Assembly (NCBI RefSeq): GCF_000217955.3
Contig: NZ_AFOY02000004.1
Location: 62,001-126,000 of the forward strand
Source of the DNA: Pseudomonas fluorescens HK44
GTDB taxonomy: Bacteria; Pseudomonadota; Gammaproteobacteria; Pseudomonadales; Pseudomonadaceae
Reading direction: 5' to 3'
Length of the DNA: 64,000 nt
Part shown: piece after piece, positions 23,313 to 31,843 of the stretch
Numbering within the stretch: the first letter of the stretch is position 1
Layout: each line of letters opens with the position of its first letter
Notes under the pieces: model-generated
Databases searched by the model: none
The model's input: only the letters and a program-made list of their open reading frames with translations
Told to the model about the DNA's origin: nothing
Made by a program: the position numbers and the translations under genes

Positions 23313-23965
23313 ATGCTCAACTGTTTCTGTCCAGTGCGGAGCGACATTTAGGTTTTCGTATTGATGTCATCTCTGGGCATGAAGAAGCCCAGCTGGTGTA
23401 CGCCGGTGTTGCCCACACGATACCTGGTACAGAGAGCATGCGACTGGTCGTGGACATCGGAGGTGGCTCCACTGAATTGATTCTGGGGCAGGGTGCTCAG
23501 CCCCTGTTGACCGAGAGCATTGCCATCGGCAGCGGTACCTTTGGTGCACGTTACTTTCAGGGAGGTGGTATCACGGCTCAGGCGCTCCTCGAGGCTGAGC
23601 GTGTGGCCACTCTACAGTTTGAAAAAGTTGCACGTCGTTATCGTGCACTAGGTTGGCAGCAGACTATCGGCTCTTCAGGTACCGCAAGGGTGCTAGCCAA
23701 AGTGCTCAAGGCCAACGGATTGAACGACTCTGGCCAAAGCGGTATCACCTACAGCGGTCTGTTGCGCTTGTCGTTGCGTCTGCTGGAAGTGGGGCATGTG
23801 AAACGACTCAAATTAGCGGGCTTGCCAACCCATCGCCTGAGCGCCTTACCCGGAGGTCTGGTGGTCATGCTGGCGGCGTTCAAGGTGTTTGGTATCTCGC
23901 ATATGATTCCTTCCGAGCCTGGTTTGAGGTTCGGGGTTCTTCATGGCCTGATGTGTAAACACTGA
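23313..23965 (+). pseudogene. ppx: Truncated exopolyphosphatase (Ppx/GppA)
   Basis: The frame reads LFLSSAERHLGFRIDVISGH, then EEAQLVYAGVAHT, the phosphate-2/nucleotide motif VVDIGGGSTELILG, IGSGTFGARYF, IGSSGTARVLAKVL and the C-terminal PGGLVVMLAAFKVFGI. This equals roughly residues 110-320 of the Ppx/GppA fold. The N-terminal ATPase lobe with the first phosphate loop is missing, and the C-terminal HD-like domain of long Ppx forms is also absent. It is a fragment joined at 23312 to the Nramp fragment in opposite orientation. Confidence 0.8.
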
Positions 23966-24293
23966 TCCCCGACAGCTACCTTGCAGAAGCGGGTGCCTGA
24001 GATTGCTTGATATCGAGCATGATCATTAGGGCCTCTGCTATTACCTCTCCTTGTTTAGTGATAAATCACTTGCTCGCCTTCTGCAGTGCAGCTTCAAGTG
24101 CCCGGTAAACAGAGGGCTTAGATTGCTCATTGAACAAAAGCTATAGCCCCCAGCATCCTGTGCCTGCTATTAAATGCGGCCGGAGATATTGTTGCGCGAT
24201 TGCCATGGCCATCCGAATGCTACAGATACGATAAGCTGGCGAGAGGATTCAAAGGCACGAAGATGTTGGCCTTTCAAACTCAGGGAGAGACAT
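23966..24293. other. Intergenic, parA leader region
   Basis: No ORF with coding character is visible. The last 100 bases before 24294 probably contain the promoter of the leader peptide/ParA unit. An AGGGAGAGA purine stretch at 24282-24290 is the ribosome-binding site for the leader. Confidence 0.45.
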
Positions 24294-24329
24294 ATGTCCA
24301 CATACGATAATTTTTGGGACATTTCATGA
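24294..24329 (+). CDS. 11-residue leader peptide coupled to ParA
   Basis: ATG at 24294 opens MSTYDNFWDIS and ends in TGA at 24327-24329, overlapping the ParA ATG (24326) as ATGA. A strong purine-rich site precedes the leader, whereas the ParA start itself has none, so ParA translation probably depends on termination of this short ORF. It is too short to be recognised by homology. Confidence 0.5.
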   Translation: MSTYDNFWDIS

Positions 24330-25099
24330 GACGCGTTGTGTTCAATCAAAAAGGTGGCGTCGGTAAATCCAGCATCGCGTGTAACCTAGCGGCCATCAGC
24401 GCCTTCGAGGGCTACCGCACATTGCTGATAGATTTGGATGCTCAAGCAAATGCCACTCATTATTTGACAGGTTTGGGTGGCGAGGACGTTCCCCTTGGGA
24501 TCGCTGACTTCTTCAAACAGACACTGTTCCCAGGCCCCGCGTCAAAGAAAGCTCAAGCCCATATCCATGAAACCCCTTTCGACAATCTGCATTTAATCGC
24601 TGCATCGTCGGAGTTGAGTGATCTGCAGTCCAAGCTCGAGACACGCTACAAAATTCAGAAACTCAGTAAATTGCTCGACAGGCTGGATGAAGATTATGAG
24701 CGGATCTACATGGATACTCCGCCGGGCCTGAATTTTTACAGCGTTTCGGCGCTGATTGCCGCTGACCGCTGTTTGATCCCTTTCGATTGCGACAGCTTTT
24801 CTCGCCAAGCGATTTACGGTGTGCTGCGAGAGATCGAGGAGGCCAAAAGCGATCATAACGACAGGTTGGAGGTTGAAGGCATCGTCGTTAACCAGTACCA
24901 AGCTCGCAACGCACTGCCGCAACGACTGCTTGACGAGTTAATTGCTGAGCGCATGCCGGTACTGCCTGCATACCTGATGAGCTCCGTGAAAATGCGTGAG
25001 TCACATCAAGCAAGTAGGCCGCTGATCTATCTGGAACCGCAACACAAGCTCACCCGGCAATTCGTGGAGTTGTTCAGCTTGCTGGAAGGCCGTCCCTGA
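24326..25099 (+). CDS. ParA-family ATPase
   Basis: The 257-residue protein has a deviant Walker A motif KGGVGKSS (residues 9-16), DLDAQANAT (A' motif) and DTPPGLNFYS (Walker B-like), the ParA/MinD signature. It lacks an N-terminal DNA-binding domain, so it is of the small ParA (Soj-like) class that positions DNA, protein complexes or chemoreceptor arrays. No ParB gene or parS site is seen nearby; orphan ParA proteins of this form occur singly on Pseudomonas chromosomes. Start chosen at 24326 because of the ATGA overlap with the leader and because the extension upstream adds only MGHF. Confidence 0.85.
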   Translation: MRRVVFNQKGGVGKSSIACNLAAISAFEGYRTLLIDLDAQANATHYLTGLGGEDVPLGIADFFKQTLFPGPASKKAQAHIHETPFDNLHLIAASSELSDLQSKLETRYKIQKLSKLLDRLDEDYERIYMDTPPGLNFYSVSALIAADRCLIPFDCDSFSRQAIYGVLREIEEAKSDHNDRLEVEGIVVNQYQARNALPQRLLDELIAERMPVLPAYLMSSVKMRESHQASRPLIYLEPQHKLTRQFVELFSLLEGRP

Positions 25100-25432
25100 G
25101 TGAGACCACTACAGTTCCAGGTGCAAGCTAATACCTTTTAGGGCATTTTTAGGGCAAAACAGGGGCTGCTTTAGGCCGCAATAGGCTTTGATGCCCCAAT
25201 CGGTTAGGTAAGCACTAACTGTAAAGCTCAACCGACTCACTCAGCGCTCTGTGATAAATTGATTTCAGTGTCGTACACAAGGATGTCGGCTTTGCCGTCC
25301 GGGCACGTCAGGTCGTCCAGCGCAGACTTGGTAAAATTGATTTTCATGGCCATAAGTTGTACCTCATTTCCTAAGTGATTGATTCTGGTTTTGTTTTAGG
25401 GTTAAATCAGCGCCTGCTTTTGCATTTCCCAT
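25100..25432. other. Intergenic before tRNA-Leu
   Basis: Contains the TTAGGGCA/TTTAGGGCAAAACAGGGG motif near 25138, which resembles 19098-19120. A minus-strand frame near 25260-25360 (stop side CAAGGATGTCGGCTTTGCCG) might be a fragment of an acyl carrier or hypothetical protein, but I cannot support it. No complete gene is seen. Confidence 0.4.
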
Positions 25433-25517
25433 GCCCCGATGGTGAAATTGGTAGACACATCAGACTTAAAATCTGCCGCCGCAGGGCGTGCCGGTTCGAT
25501 TCCGGCTCGGGGCACCA
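25433..25517 (+). tRNA. tRNA-Leu (anticodon TAA)
   Basis: The 85-base sequence folds as a class II tRNA: acceptor GCCCCGA with TCGGGGC, D arm with TGGTAGACAC, anticodon arm with loop CTTAAAA (anticodon TAA), a variable arm with the GCCGCCGCAGGGC segment, T arm GGTTCGATTCC and discriminator A with encoded CCA at 25515-25517. All invariant positions look normal, so this tRNA should be functional. tRNA-Leu genes are common island attachment sites, and mobile DNA begins soon after. Confidence 0.93.
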
Positions 25518-25860
25518 CTACAAAATCCGCTGCATCTTCCCAGCTCCCTCCTTGTCACTAGCGTCTAACCGACCCTGGTGTTTATTGCTGTCTGCGATTT
25601 GGCATCCAACACCTTAAATTTGGTCGCAGGCTTGGGAGCTATTTGGGAGCCGACTTGGGAGCTTCGCTGGTAACTTTCGCCATTCCTGGCGTGCCGAACT
25701 CAGCTCTCACCCACGCTTCAATGCCGACCAAGAGTGTCCGTAAGTTGTTGATTGAACAAGTTTTTAAGCCTGTAAATACGGGCTAAAGCCGTAACCGTCC
25801 GGCGAACACACCTTCCTGATACCGGAGCTTGAGGCGCGCGGCCGATGGCATTTACAAACA
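25518..25860. other. Island-edge debris downstream of tRNA-Leu
   Basis: On the minus strand 25731-25652 reads VGIEAWVRAEFGTPGMAKVT followed by SEAPKSAPK and stop, which looks like the C-terminus of a lost gene, possibly an integrase of an element once inserted at tRNA-Leu. The repeat TTGGGAGC occurs three times near 25632-25664. Nothing intact is present. Confidence 0.4.
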
Positions 25861-26826
25861 TCAGGTCTGGGGTGGGATCGGCGCATTTGGCGCAAGAAAG
25901 GGCTTCAGGTCGCGCCACGGAATGATGACCTCGGTCGTCCCAAACGCGTAAGCGAGCACGGCGTATGGCTCGATAGTAATCAACAGGCCGTCCCGCGTAA
26001 GCGTCCAGTTACGGATGTCGGTTGCTGCCTTCTCGACCTGCCTGAGCTCGACTTGCGTGGTGTCAGCTTTCTTTTCAATGACGTCGTAGCTTCGGCGGGT
26101 CAGGAAGTCTTTCCAGGCGGTGTCCACGACGAACAGATCTGAAGCTTCAAGAGAATGAAAGCTGGGCTCCATCAGATACGTGAGGCCGGTACTTCCGCCA
26201 TGGCCATGCGGCGTGCCGTGGCAGTCCTCCCAGTCTGTCATCCTGACGCTGATCACGCGCGCAGAAGCATAGGTCACTGTAAAGCCTGAGTACTCATCGC
26301 CATGTCGTGAGTCGCAACCCGAATCAGCTACCCACATCGCCTGTTTTGCCACTGTCGAATTCCACAATGCAATCGTCGGCGAGACCGGGGCATCGATTCG
26401 TGGCGCGCCGGCGTGAATTTTGTACGGCTGGCCGGCTTCGTCTTGCGTACTCGCGGAAAAGTAGTCGCTACGGCTGAACAGGTAGGGCCCGGTCGAAATA
26501 GCGGCATTAGAGAGGTCTTTGAGACGTTCTGTATAGTGCTGAGTCAGACAGAATCCTACTCCGCTGTTATCCGGATGCGCGAAGCAGAGATCGCGCACGA
26601 AGCGCAACCATTGTCTTTGCCCATCTCGCAGGATTGTCTGTCCGTCCTGCGACAGACGTTCCATCGCGGCTGTATACGACGTTGCGATAGAGCTATCCAA
26701 CGCTGATACCACAGAATCAGCGCAAACTGCTTTTTCTATCGGTGAATGTGCTTTGTCGCAATCGAAACTCGCGGCAGATGCAATCGTTGGTATCAGGCAC
26801 GTCAGAACCAGAGCACGCTTAATCAT
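25861..26826 (-). CDS. Exported protein with LprI/DUF1311 N-terminal domain and DUF3298-like C-terminus
   Basis: The 321-residue protein starts with a signal peptide (MIKRALVLTCLIPTIASA, cut before ASFDC). The next 75 residues match the LprI-type lysozyme-inhibitor domain: FDCDKAHSPIEKAVCADS, four Cys, and the QRQWLRFVRDLC helix. The remaining 200 residues, with SGFTVTYASARVISVRM and a C-terminal YAFGTTEVIIPWRDLKPFL, resemble DUF3298 (RsiV-like). Such periplasmic proteins may inhibit lysozyme or bind it. The start at 26826 was preferred over the longer frame to 26964 because the signal peptide starts here. It abuts the left end of an IS66 element at 26891. Confidence 0.65.
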   Translation of the reverse strand: MIKRALVLTCLIPTIASAASFDCDKAHSPIEKAVCADSVVSALDSSIATSYTAAMERLSQDGQTILRDGQRQWLRFVRDLCFAHPDNSGVGFCLTQHYTERLKDLSNAAISTGPYLFSRSDYFSASTQDEAGQPYKIHAGAPRIDAPVSPTIALWNSTVAKQAMWVADSGCDSRHGDEYSGFTVTYASARVISVRMTDWEDCHGTPHGHGGSTGLTYLMEPSFHSLEASDLFVVDTAWKDFLTRRSYDVIEKKADTTQVELRQVEKAATDIRNWTLTRDGLLITIEPYAVLAYAFGTTEVIIPWRDLKPFLAPNAPIPPQT

Positions 26827-27154
26827 TTCAACAATCCTTGTAATCCAGGAAAACTGAGCGGTGCGGATGCGCTTATATGACATTCTAAATGTATGTGTCC
26901 TGGCGTCGCACCTTGCGTCACCAAACCGGCTACCACTCATGCGGCAGCAATTGTGCAATATCACTCGCCCGCTGCGTCGGCAACCGCGTCAGCACACCTT
27001 TGAGATAGGCATACGGATCATGCCCATTCATGCGTGCCGACTGGATCAAACTCATGATGGCCGCTGCCCGTTTGCCGCTGCGTAGCGATCCGGCAAACAA
27101 CCAGTTCGAGCGCCCAAGTGCCCACGGCCGAATCTGATTCTCCACTTGGTTGTT

Positions 27155-29129
27155 GTGTACGCCCTGACAAGGCGTATGAGTTCAGTGGGTGCGAATCCAC
27201 CCGGCTACTTGTCGCTCCGCGAACGGAAGCACTTTCGGAGGCAGTTCAGGAGGCAACGAATGGGCTGAAGTATCTGAAGAAAAGGCTTCTTTAGGAAGTC
27301 AGTGGACTGTGCAGGCCGTAGCGCGCAGCGGAACACGAGCCCAGGCCGAAAATGGCCTTGCGGTAGCCGACCGCCCATAATAACGGGGAAGGATTGATAG
27401 TGCTAAAGGGATCGAGAGCGTCAGACCGCGAACTTGGCACTGCCGCCCGGGGTAGTGGTGATGACATGTACAGAAGAGGAACTCATACGAAACAGGGGAA
27501 CCCTGCCAGGGTGAGAAGTAGCCGTTAAACACGGCCATACAAACACAGCGCAGCCCGTGACGGGATGGCTTCGCTCGCGGACAGGTGGCGGATGGGGCTC
27601 GTAGTACCGTTGAGCCGGGTAATGCCGGAGTAGGAAAGGAGCCCTGGTTCAAGAGAGAGAGACAAAGTGGTAAGAAACGATGGGATTGGGCTCAGCAACC
27701 AACCAGACTGAGAGCCACCCCATTTGGGAAACTACAGCGTGCCCTGTATGGTGAAAGCTAAGACAGAGCCAGACTTTCGCTTTCTACAGCCTGTGGGACA
27801 AGGTCTACCGAATCGATGTTTTGGTCATTGCCTACCAACGTTGCCGCGCAAACCGAGGCAGCCACGGTGTGGATGGTCAGCGATTCGAAGACATTGAAAG
27901 CATAGGGTCTATGGAGTGGCTGGCTCAGCTACGCGAGGAGCTGAAGTCGGGTGGATATCGACCTCAGCCCCTGCGGCGGGTATGGATTCCCGAACGGGAA
28001 ACTTCGTTCCTTGGGAGTTCCCTGCATTCGAGACCGCGTTGTTCAAATGGCCGTCAATCTCACACTCCAAGCGATTTTCGAAGCGGACATGCAGCCATCG
28101 CAGTATGGCTTCAGACCTCGTCGAGATGCCAAGGAAGCCGTGAGGCAGGTGCATTATTACACTGCAAGGGTTGGGTTGAGAGACGTTGTCGATACGGATC
28201 TTCGTGACTATTTCAATACCATTCCACACGGGCCTTTGATGAAATGTCTGGCCCGGCGTATCTCGGATGGTAGGGTATTGCGGCTGATCAAGCAGTGGCT
28301 TGAGGTGGCCGTTATCGAACTCATTGACGGAAAGCCTCGACGCACCAACGAAGCCAAGCACACGCACCGTGGCAGCGCTCAGGGATCGGTGATTTCGCCG
28401 CTGCTAGCCAATGTGTATTTCAGGCGCTTCATTCTGGCCTGGGAAAAGTTTGGCTACGCCAGACGTCTGCATGCAAGGATTGTGAATTACGCGGACGACA
28501 TGGTGATCTGCTGCCGCCCCGGCAGTGGAGAGCAGGCAATGGTGCTGATGAGTGGTTTGATGGCGCGGGCTGGGGCTGACGGTCAATGAAGAGAAAACGG
28601 CGCTGGTGAAACTCCCGGAACAGTCACTCGACTTTCTGGGGTACAACCTGGGCAGGCAATACGATCGTCATGGGAAAACCTATATAGGCACTCAACCTTC
28701 GAAAGGAGCGATGAAGTCGATTATTGGAAAAATCCATGACGAAACAGCGATCAGCATGACGTGGGATGCGGTAGAGCACCGGATAGCTGAACTCAACTCG
28801 ATCCTTCGAGGCTGGGCTGGCTACTTCGATCAAGGGCCTGTGCTCAAGCACTATCGAATCCTGCAACGTTACACTGAGCGCCGTATCCGACGCTGGTTGG
28901 TCAAGAAGCATAAGCGGCGAGGCCGCTCTGGGTACCGTCTATACCCGGATGCATTTCTATATGGAAAGCTAAGCCTGCATCAGTTGCCTGTGCGAATGGC
29001 CGATGTGTCGAGTGCGAAGGCATATCGATCTCGGACGAAAGCCGGATGCGTTAGTAGCGCACGTCCGGTTTGACGAGCGGGGTGTGGAAACGGAGCGCAA
29101 GCCACCGCGCCACATCCCGACTCTCCGAT
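27155..29129 (+). mobile_element. Group II intron 1 (in IS66-1 tnpC, antisense)
   Basis: The 5' end GTGTACGCCC at 27155 is followed by 590 bases of ribozyme domains I-IV, an RT frame, and a domain V hairpin (AGCCGGATGC ... GCGCACGTCCGGTT, about 29039-29072). The 3' end at 29129 is CCGAT, typical for one bacterial intron class. It is inserted opposite to the tnpC sense direction. Confidence 0.8.
27748..29073 (+). pseudogene. Group II intron reverse transcriptase/maturase, three frame breaks
   Basis: Protein start MVKAKTEPDFR at 27748, then RT blocks: CRANRGSHGVDGQRFEDIE, YRPQPLRRVWIP, SLGVPCIRDRVVQMAV, QYGFRPRRDA, DTDLRDYFNTIPH, GSAQGSVISPLLANVY, the active-site YADD (NYADDMVICCRPG), LTVNEEKTALV and the maturase domain with GWAGYFDQG. 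Frame breaks near 27783, 27995 and 28577 interrupt it. All active-site residues are kept, so decay is recent, or single-base errors are present. No C-terminal endonuclease domain is evident. Confidence 0.85.
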
Positions 29130-30408
29130 TTCGATTCGGCCGTCATCGCAGTAGCGCGTTAAAGCCTGCCACCGGTTGAGGGCATAGAGGATTGCACCGC
29201 CCAATGTCGATTTTTTCGACAGTTGAGTCAGCGTCTGGTTAAGCCACGCGTGCAGGTGCTCCAGCAGCGGACTTGCCCGACTTTGCCGAACCGTTTTTCT
29301 CTGATCTGGCGGTTGTCCTCGGATCTCGCTTTCGATGGCATACAGGGCCGCAATCCGTTGCAGCGCCTCGCCAGCAAGTGGTGAAGCCTGGTCTTTGTAG
29401 ACATCGTAAAACTTGCGCCGGGCGTGAGCCCAGCAGGCGGCTTCCTGAATGGTGCCTGTAGCATACAGCTGAGCAAAACCGGCGTAGCCGTCAGCCTGTA
29501 AGATCCCGCTGAAGCTCTTGAGATGAGCACGCGGATGTTGCCCCTTGCGATCCGGCGAGTAGGCAAACCAGACCGCCGCCGGCGTCGTGTAACCGGCAGG
29601 TCGGTCGTCCCGCACGTATGTCCATAGGCGAGCCGTTTTGGTTTTGCCGTTGCCCGGCGCAAGTACACCAATCCGCGTGTCGTCGGCATGGACTTTATGG
29701 CCGCTCATGACATGACGCTCAAGGGCGTTGATCAGCGGCCTGAGCAATTGACTGCTCTGGCCGACCCAGTCGGCCAGAGTTGAACGCTCCAGATCCACGC
29801 CCTCACGGGCGTAGATCTCGGATTGTCGATACAGTGGCAAATGGTCAACAAACTTGGAGACCAGCACGTGGGCCAGTAGCCCAGGGCCTGCAAGGCCTCG
29901 GGCTATCGGGCGACTCGGCGCCGGCACCTGAGCGATGTGTTCGCAGCAGCGGCAAACCCACTTGGGGCGAACATGACGGATCACTTTGAAACGCGCTGGG
30001 ACGTACTCCAGCACCTCAGACACATCCTCCCCCAAATGGCGAAGTTTCCCACCGCAACCAGAACACTGTGATTCGGGCTGATGGACGTGAATTTCGCGAG
30101 GCAGGTGTTCAGGCAACGGCTTGCGCCGAGAGACGACGCGAGTGGGCGGTTCGATTGGTGGTGTCAGTTCAGTCTGGCTGACTTGCAACTCTTCAAGACT
30201 CAGTTGGAGCTGATCGATCATCGCGTCCAGTTGCTCGGAGCTGCGACCGAACTGCATACGACGCAGCTTGGCGATCATCATTTTCAACCGCTCAATCTCT
30301 GCCCGCTGGGCAGAGACCAGAGCCTTCAAGGCTTGAAGATCGTTAGGCAGGGAGTCGGTCGCGAGAGTCATGACCGAATGTTACTTGGGATTTTTTCAGC
30401 GTGGCAAG

Positions 30409-30753
30409 TCAGACCGCGAGGACGGGTGCTGTACGAATTGGCCTGCGCCAATCAATGCCTTCCAACAGCATCGACAACTGCGCAGCCGTCAGCGACACGC
30501 TGCCGCTGGTTGCTTGCGGCCAGACGAAGCGCCCTTGTTCCAGCCGTTTGCAAAACAGGCACAACCCGTCGCCGTCCCACCATAGCAATTTGATCCGGTC
30601 ACCGCGCCGTCCGCGAAAGGCGAAAATCTGACCGGAGAACGGATCGGCTTCAAGCTGAGTCTGCACCAGTGCGGCTAAACCGTCGAAGCCACGGCGCATG
30701 TCCGTGACGCCGGCAGCGATCCAGATGCGGGTTCCAGCGGGAGGAGCAATCAT
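30409..30753 (-). CDS. tnpB: IS66 TnpB accessory protein (element 1)
   Basis: The 114-residue IS66 Orf2 protein contains the family signature TRIWIAAGVTDMRRGFDGLA and IFAFRGRRGDRIKLLWWDGDGL. TnpB is required for transposition of IS66 elements, though its biochemical role is unknown. It overlaps tnpA by four bases (ATGA), giving coupled translation, and is intact. Confidence 0.9.
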   Translation of the reverse strand: MIAPPAGTRIWIAAGVTDMRRGFDGLAALVQTQLEADPFSGQIFAFRGRRGDRIKLLWWDGDGLCLFCKRLEQGRFVWPQATSGSVSLTAAQLSMLLEGIDWRRPIRTAPVLAV

Positions 30754-31139
30754 CGCAGTAACTGCTGCAAGATGAGTTGCAGGGTCTGCGGGTCAGGCGT
30801 GCCAGTGATGCGCAGCGTGGTTTTTCCCGCCTCAACAACGATCACGGAATGACACTCTGGCGGTGGCTGGACGACTTGCGGTAAAACCGTTGGCGCCTCG
30901 ATCACCTGGACAGGCAAAAGTGTTGCACTCTGGCTGACCGGGCCGAACAAGCCCTCTTGATATTGCTGCCGCCAGCGAAAGACCAGGTTGGCATTGACGT
31001 CATGTTCGCGAGCGATCAACGACACGGAGGCGCCAGACTGGAACGTGGCTTCGACAACTTTGCGTTTGAATTCTGGTGGGAAGTTGGGGCGACGACCGGG
31101 TCGGCGGGCTGGGGCAACGATATCCAAGATAGTGTCCAC
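30750..31139 (-). CDS. tnpA: IS66 TnpA accessory protein (element 1)
   Basis: A 129-residue IS66 Orf1 protein with a helix-turn-helix (PNFPPEFKRKVVEATFQSGA, then SLIAREHDVNANLVFRWRQQ). The start is GTG at 31139, in the palindrome TGTCCACTAAGTGGACA that also supplies the GTG of the opposite IS66 at 31143. It is intact, but no promoter room remains between the two elements. Confidence 0.85.
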   Translation of the reverse strand: MDTILDIVAPARRPGRRPNFPPEFKRKVVEATFQSGASVSLIAREHDVNANLVFRWRQQYQEGLFGPVSQSATLLPVQVIEAPTVLPQVVQPPPECHSVIVVEAGKTTLRITGTPDPQTLQLILQQLLR

Positions 31140-31178
31140 TAAGTGGACACCATTTCTGGCCCATCAAGCGGATTTTCC

Positions 31179-31511
31179 ATGCATCCTCAGCGCCGTACCT
31201 ACAGTAAATCTTTCAAAGCCCAGGTCATCCAGGAGTGCTCCGAGCCCGGCGCCTCCATCGCAAACGTCGCCTTGGGCTACAGCCTCAATGCCAACCTCGT
31301 CCACAAATGGATTCGGCTGCATCATCAAAAAGCCGTGGCTCTTCAGCCTGCGTTCATCCCGCTGCATCCTCAGATGCTCGGCGCTGGAACACATGCTCAG
31401 CCCTCCAGTATCAGCCTTGAAATCCAGCACCCGCGCACACCCGTCAAGATGACTTGGCCAGTGGACAGCTCAGCCGCCTGCGCAAGCTTTCTTCGAGAGC
31501 TGTTGCGATGA
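31179..31511 (+). CDS. tnpA: IS66 TnpA accessory protein (element 2)
   Basis: A 110-residue protein starting MHPQRRTYSKSFKAQVIQEC with a helix-turn-helix (ASIANVALGYSLNANLVHKW), the IS66 Orf1 form. The ATG at 31179 is preferred over the GTG at 31143 because homology begins there. It overlaps tnpB by four bases (ATGA at 31508). Confidence 0.85.
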   Translation: MHPQRRTYSKSFKAQVIQECSEPGASIANVALGYSLNANLVHKWIRLHHQKAVALQPAFIPLHPQMLGAGTHAQPSSISLEIQHPRTPVKMTWPVDSSAACASFLRELLR

Positions 31512-31843
31512 TCCGCATCGATACCATCTGGCTCGCCACCGAGCCGATGGACATGCGCGCCGGCACCGACACCGCCATGGCCCGCGTGATTTCAGTGTTC
31601 GGTGCGGCGCAGCCGCACTGTGCTTATCTGTTCGCCAACCGCCGCGCCACCCGCATGAAAGTCCTGGTGCACGACGGGTTGGGCATCTGGTTGGCGGCAC
31701 GTCGGCTCCACCAAGGCAAATTCGCTTGGTCTGGCACGCGCCACGGTTCTCAAATGGAGCTGAGCGCCGAACAGCTACACGCCTTGATACTGGGCTTGCC
31801 ATGGCAGAGAGTTGGCCCCGGAAACGCCATTTCCATCCTCTGA
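31508..31843 (+). CDS. tnpB: IS66 TnpB accessory protein (element 2)
   Basis: A 111-residue IS66 Orf2 protein: MIRIDTIWLATEPMDMRAGT, then AYLFANRRATRMKVLVHDGLG. It starts in the overlap with tnpA and precedes tnpC by 81 bases. It is intact. It differs from the TnpB at 30409-30753 in most positions outside the signature. Confidence 0.88.
   Translation: MIRIDTIWLATEPMDMRAGTDTAMARVISVFGAAQPHCAYLFANRRATRMKVLVHDGLGIWLAARRLHQGKFAWSGTRHGSQMELSAEQLHALILGLPWQRVGPGNAISIL

Larger units (their letters stand above)
26930..30371 (-). pseudogene. tnpC: IS66 TnpC transposase, split by group II intron
   Basis: The N-terminal part (30371-29130) holds the coiled-coil (LKMMIAKLRRMQFGRSSEQLD), the zinc-finger-like HQPESQCSGCGGKL, and the DDE core to GRIEI. 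The C-terminal part (27154-26930) continues [20 protein letters not shown] to stop. Joining them restores IE-(D)-NNQVEN, the segment with the third catalytic acid, with a possible loss of a few bases at the junction. The intron lies antisense to tnpC so it cannot splice from tnpC mRNA, and the gene is inactive. Confidence 0.85.
26891..31139 (-). mobile_element. IS66 element 1, interrupted by a group II intron
   Basis: It contains tnpA (31139-30750), tnpB (30753-30409) and tnpC (30371-26930) in the IS66 order, all on the minus strand. The 3' terminal repeat begins GTATGTGTCC at 26891, similar to the IS66 end at 21018. tnpC is split by an intron at 27155-29129. The left end beyond tnpA is missing: only two bases separate its first codon from that of the second IS66 at 31143, so both elements lack their 5' inverted repeats and promoters. 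Confidence 0.8.

Noticed and set aside
27155..29129. A retron or diversity-generating retroelement
   Set aside because: The RT is followed by a maturase-type domain and by a group II domain V hairpin, and no template or variable repeat is evident.
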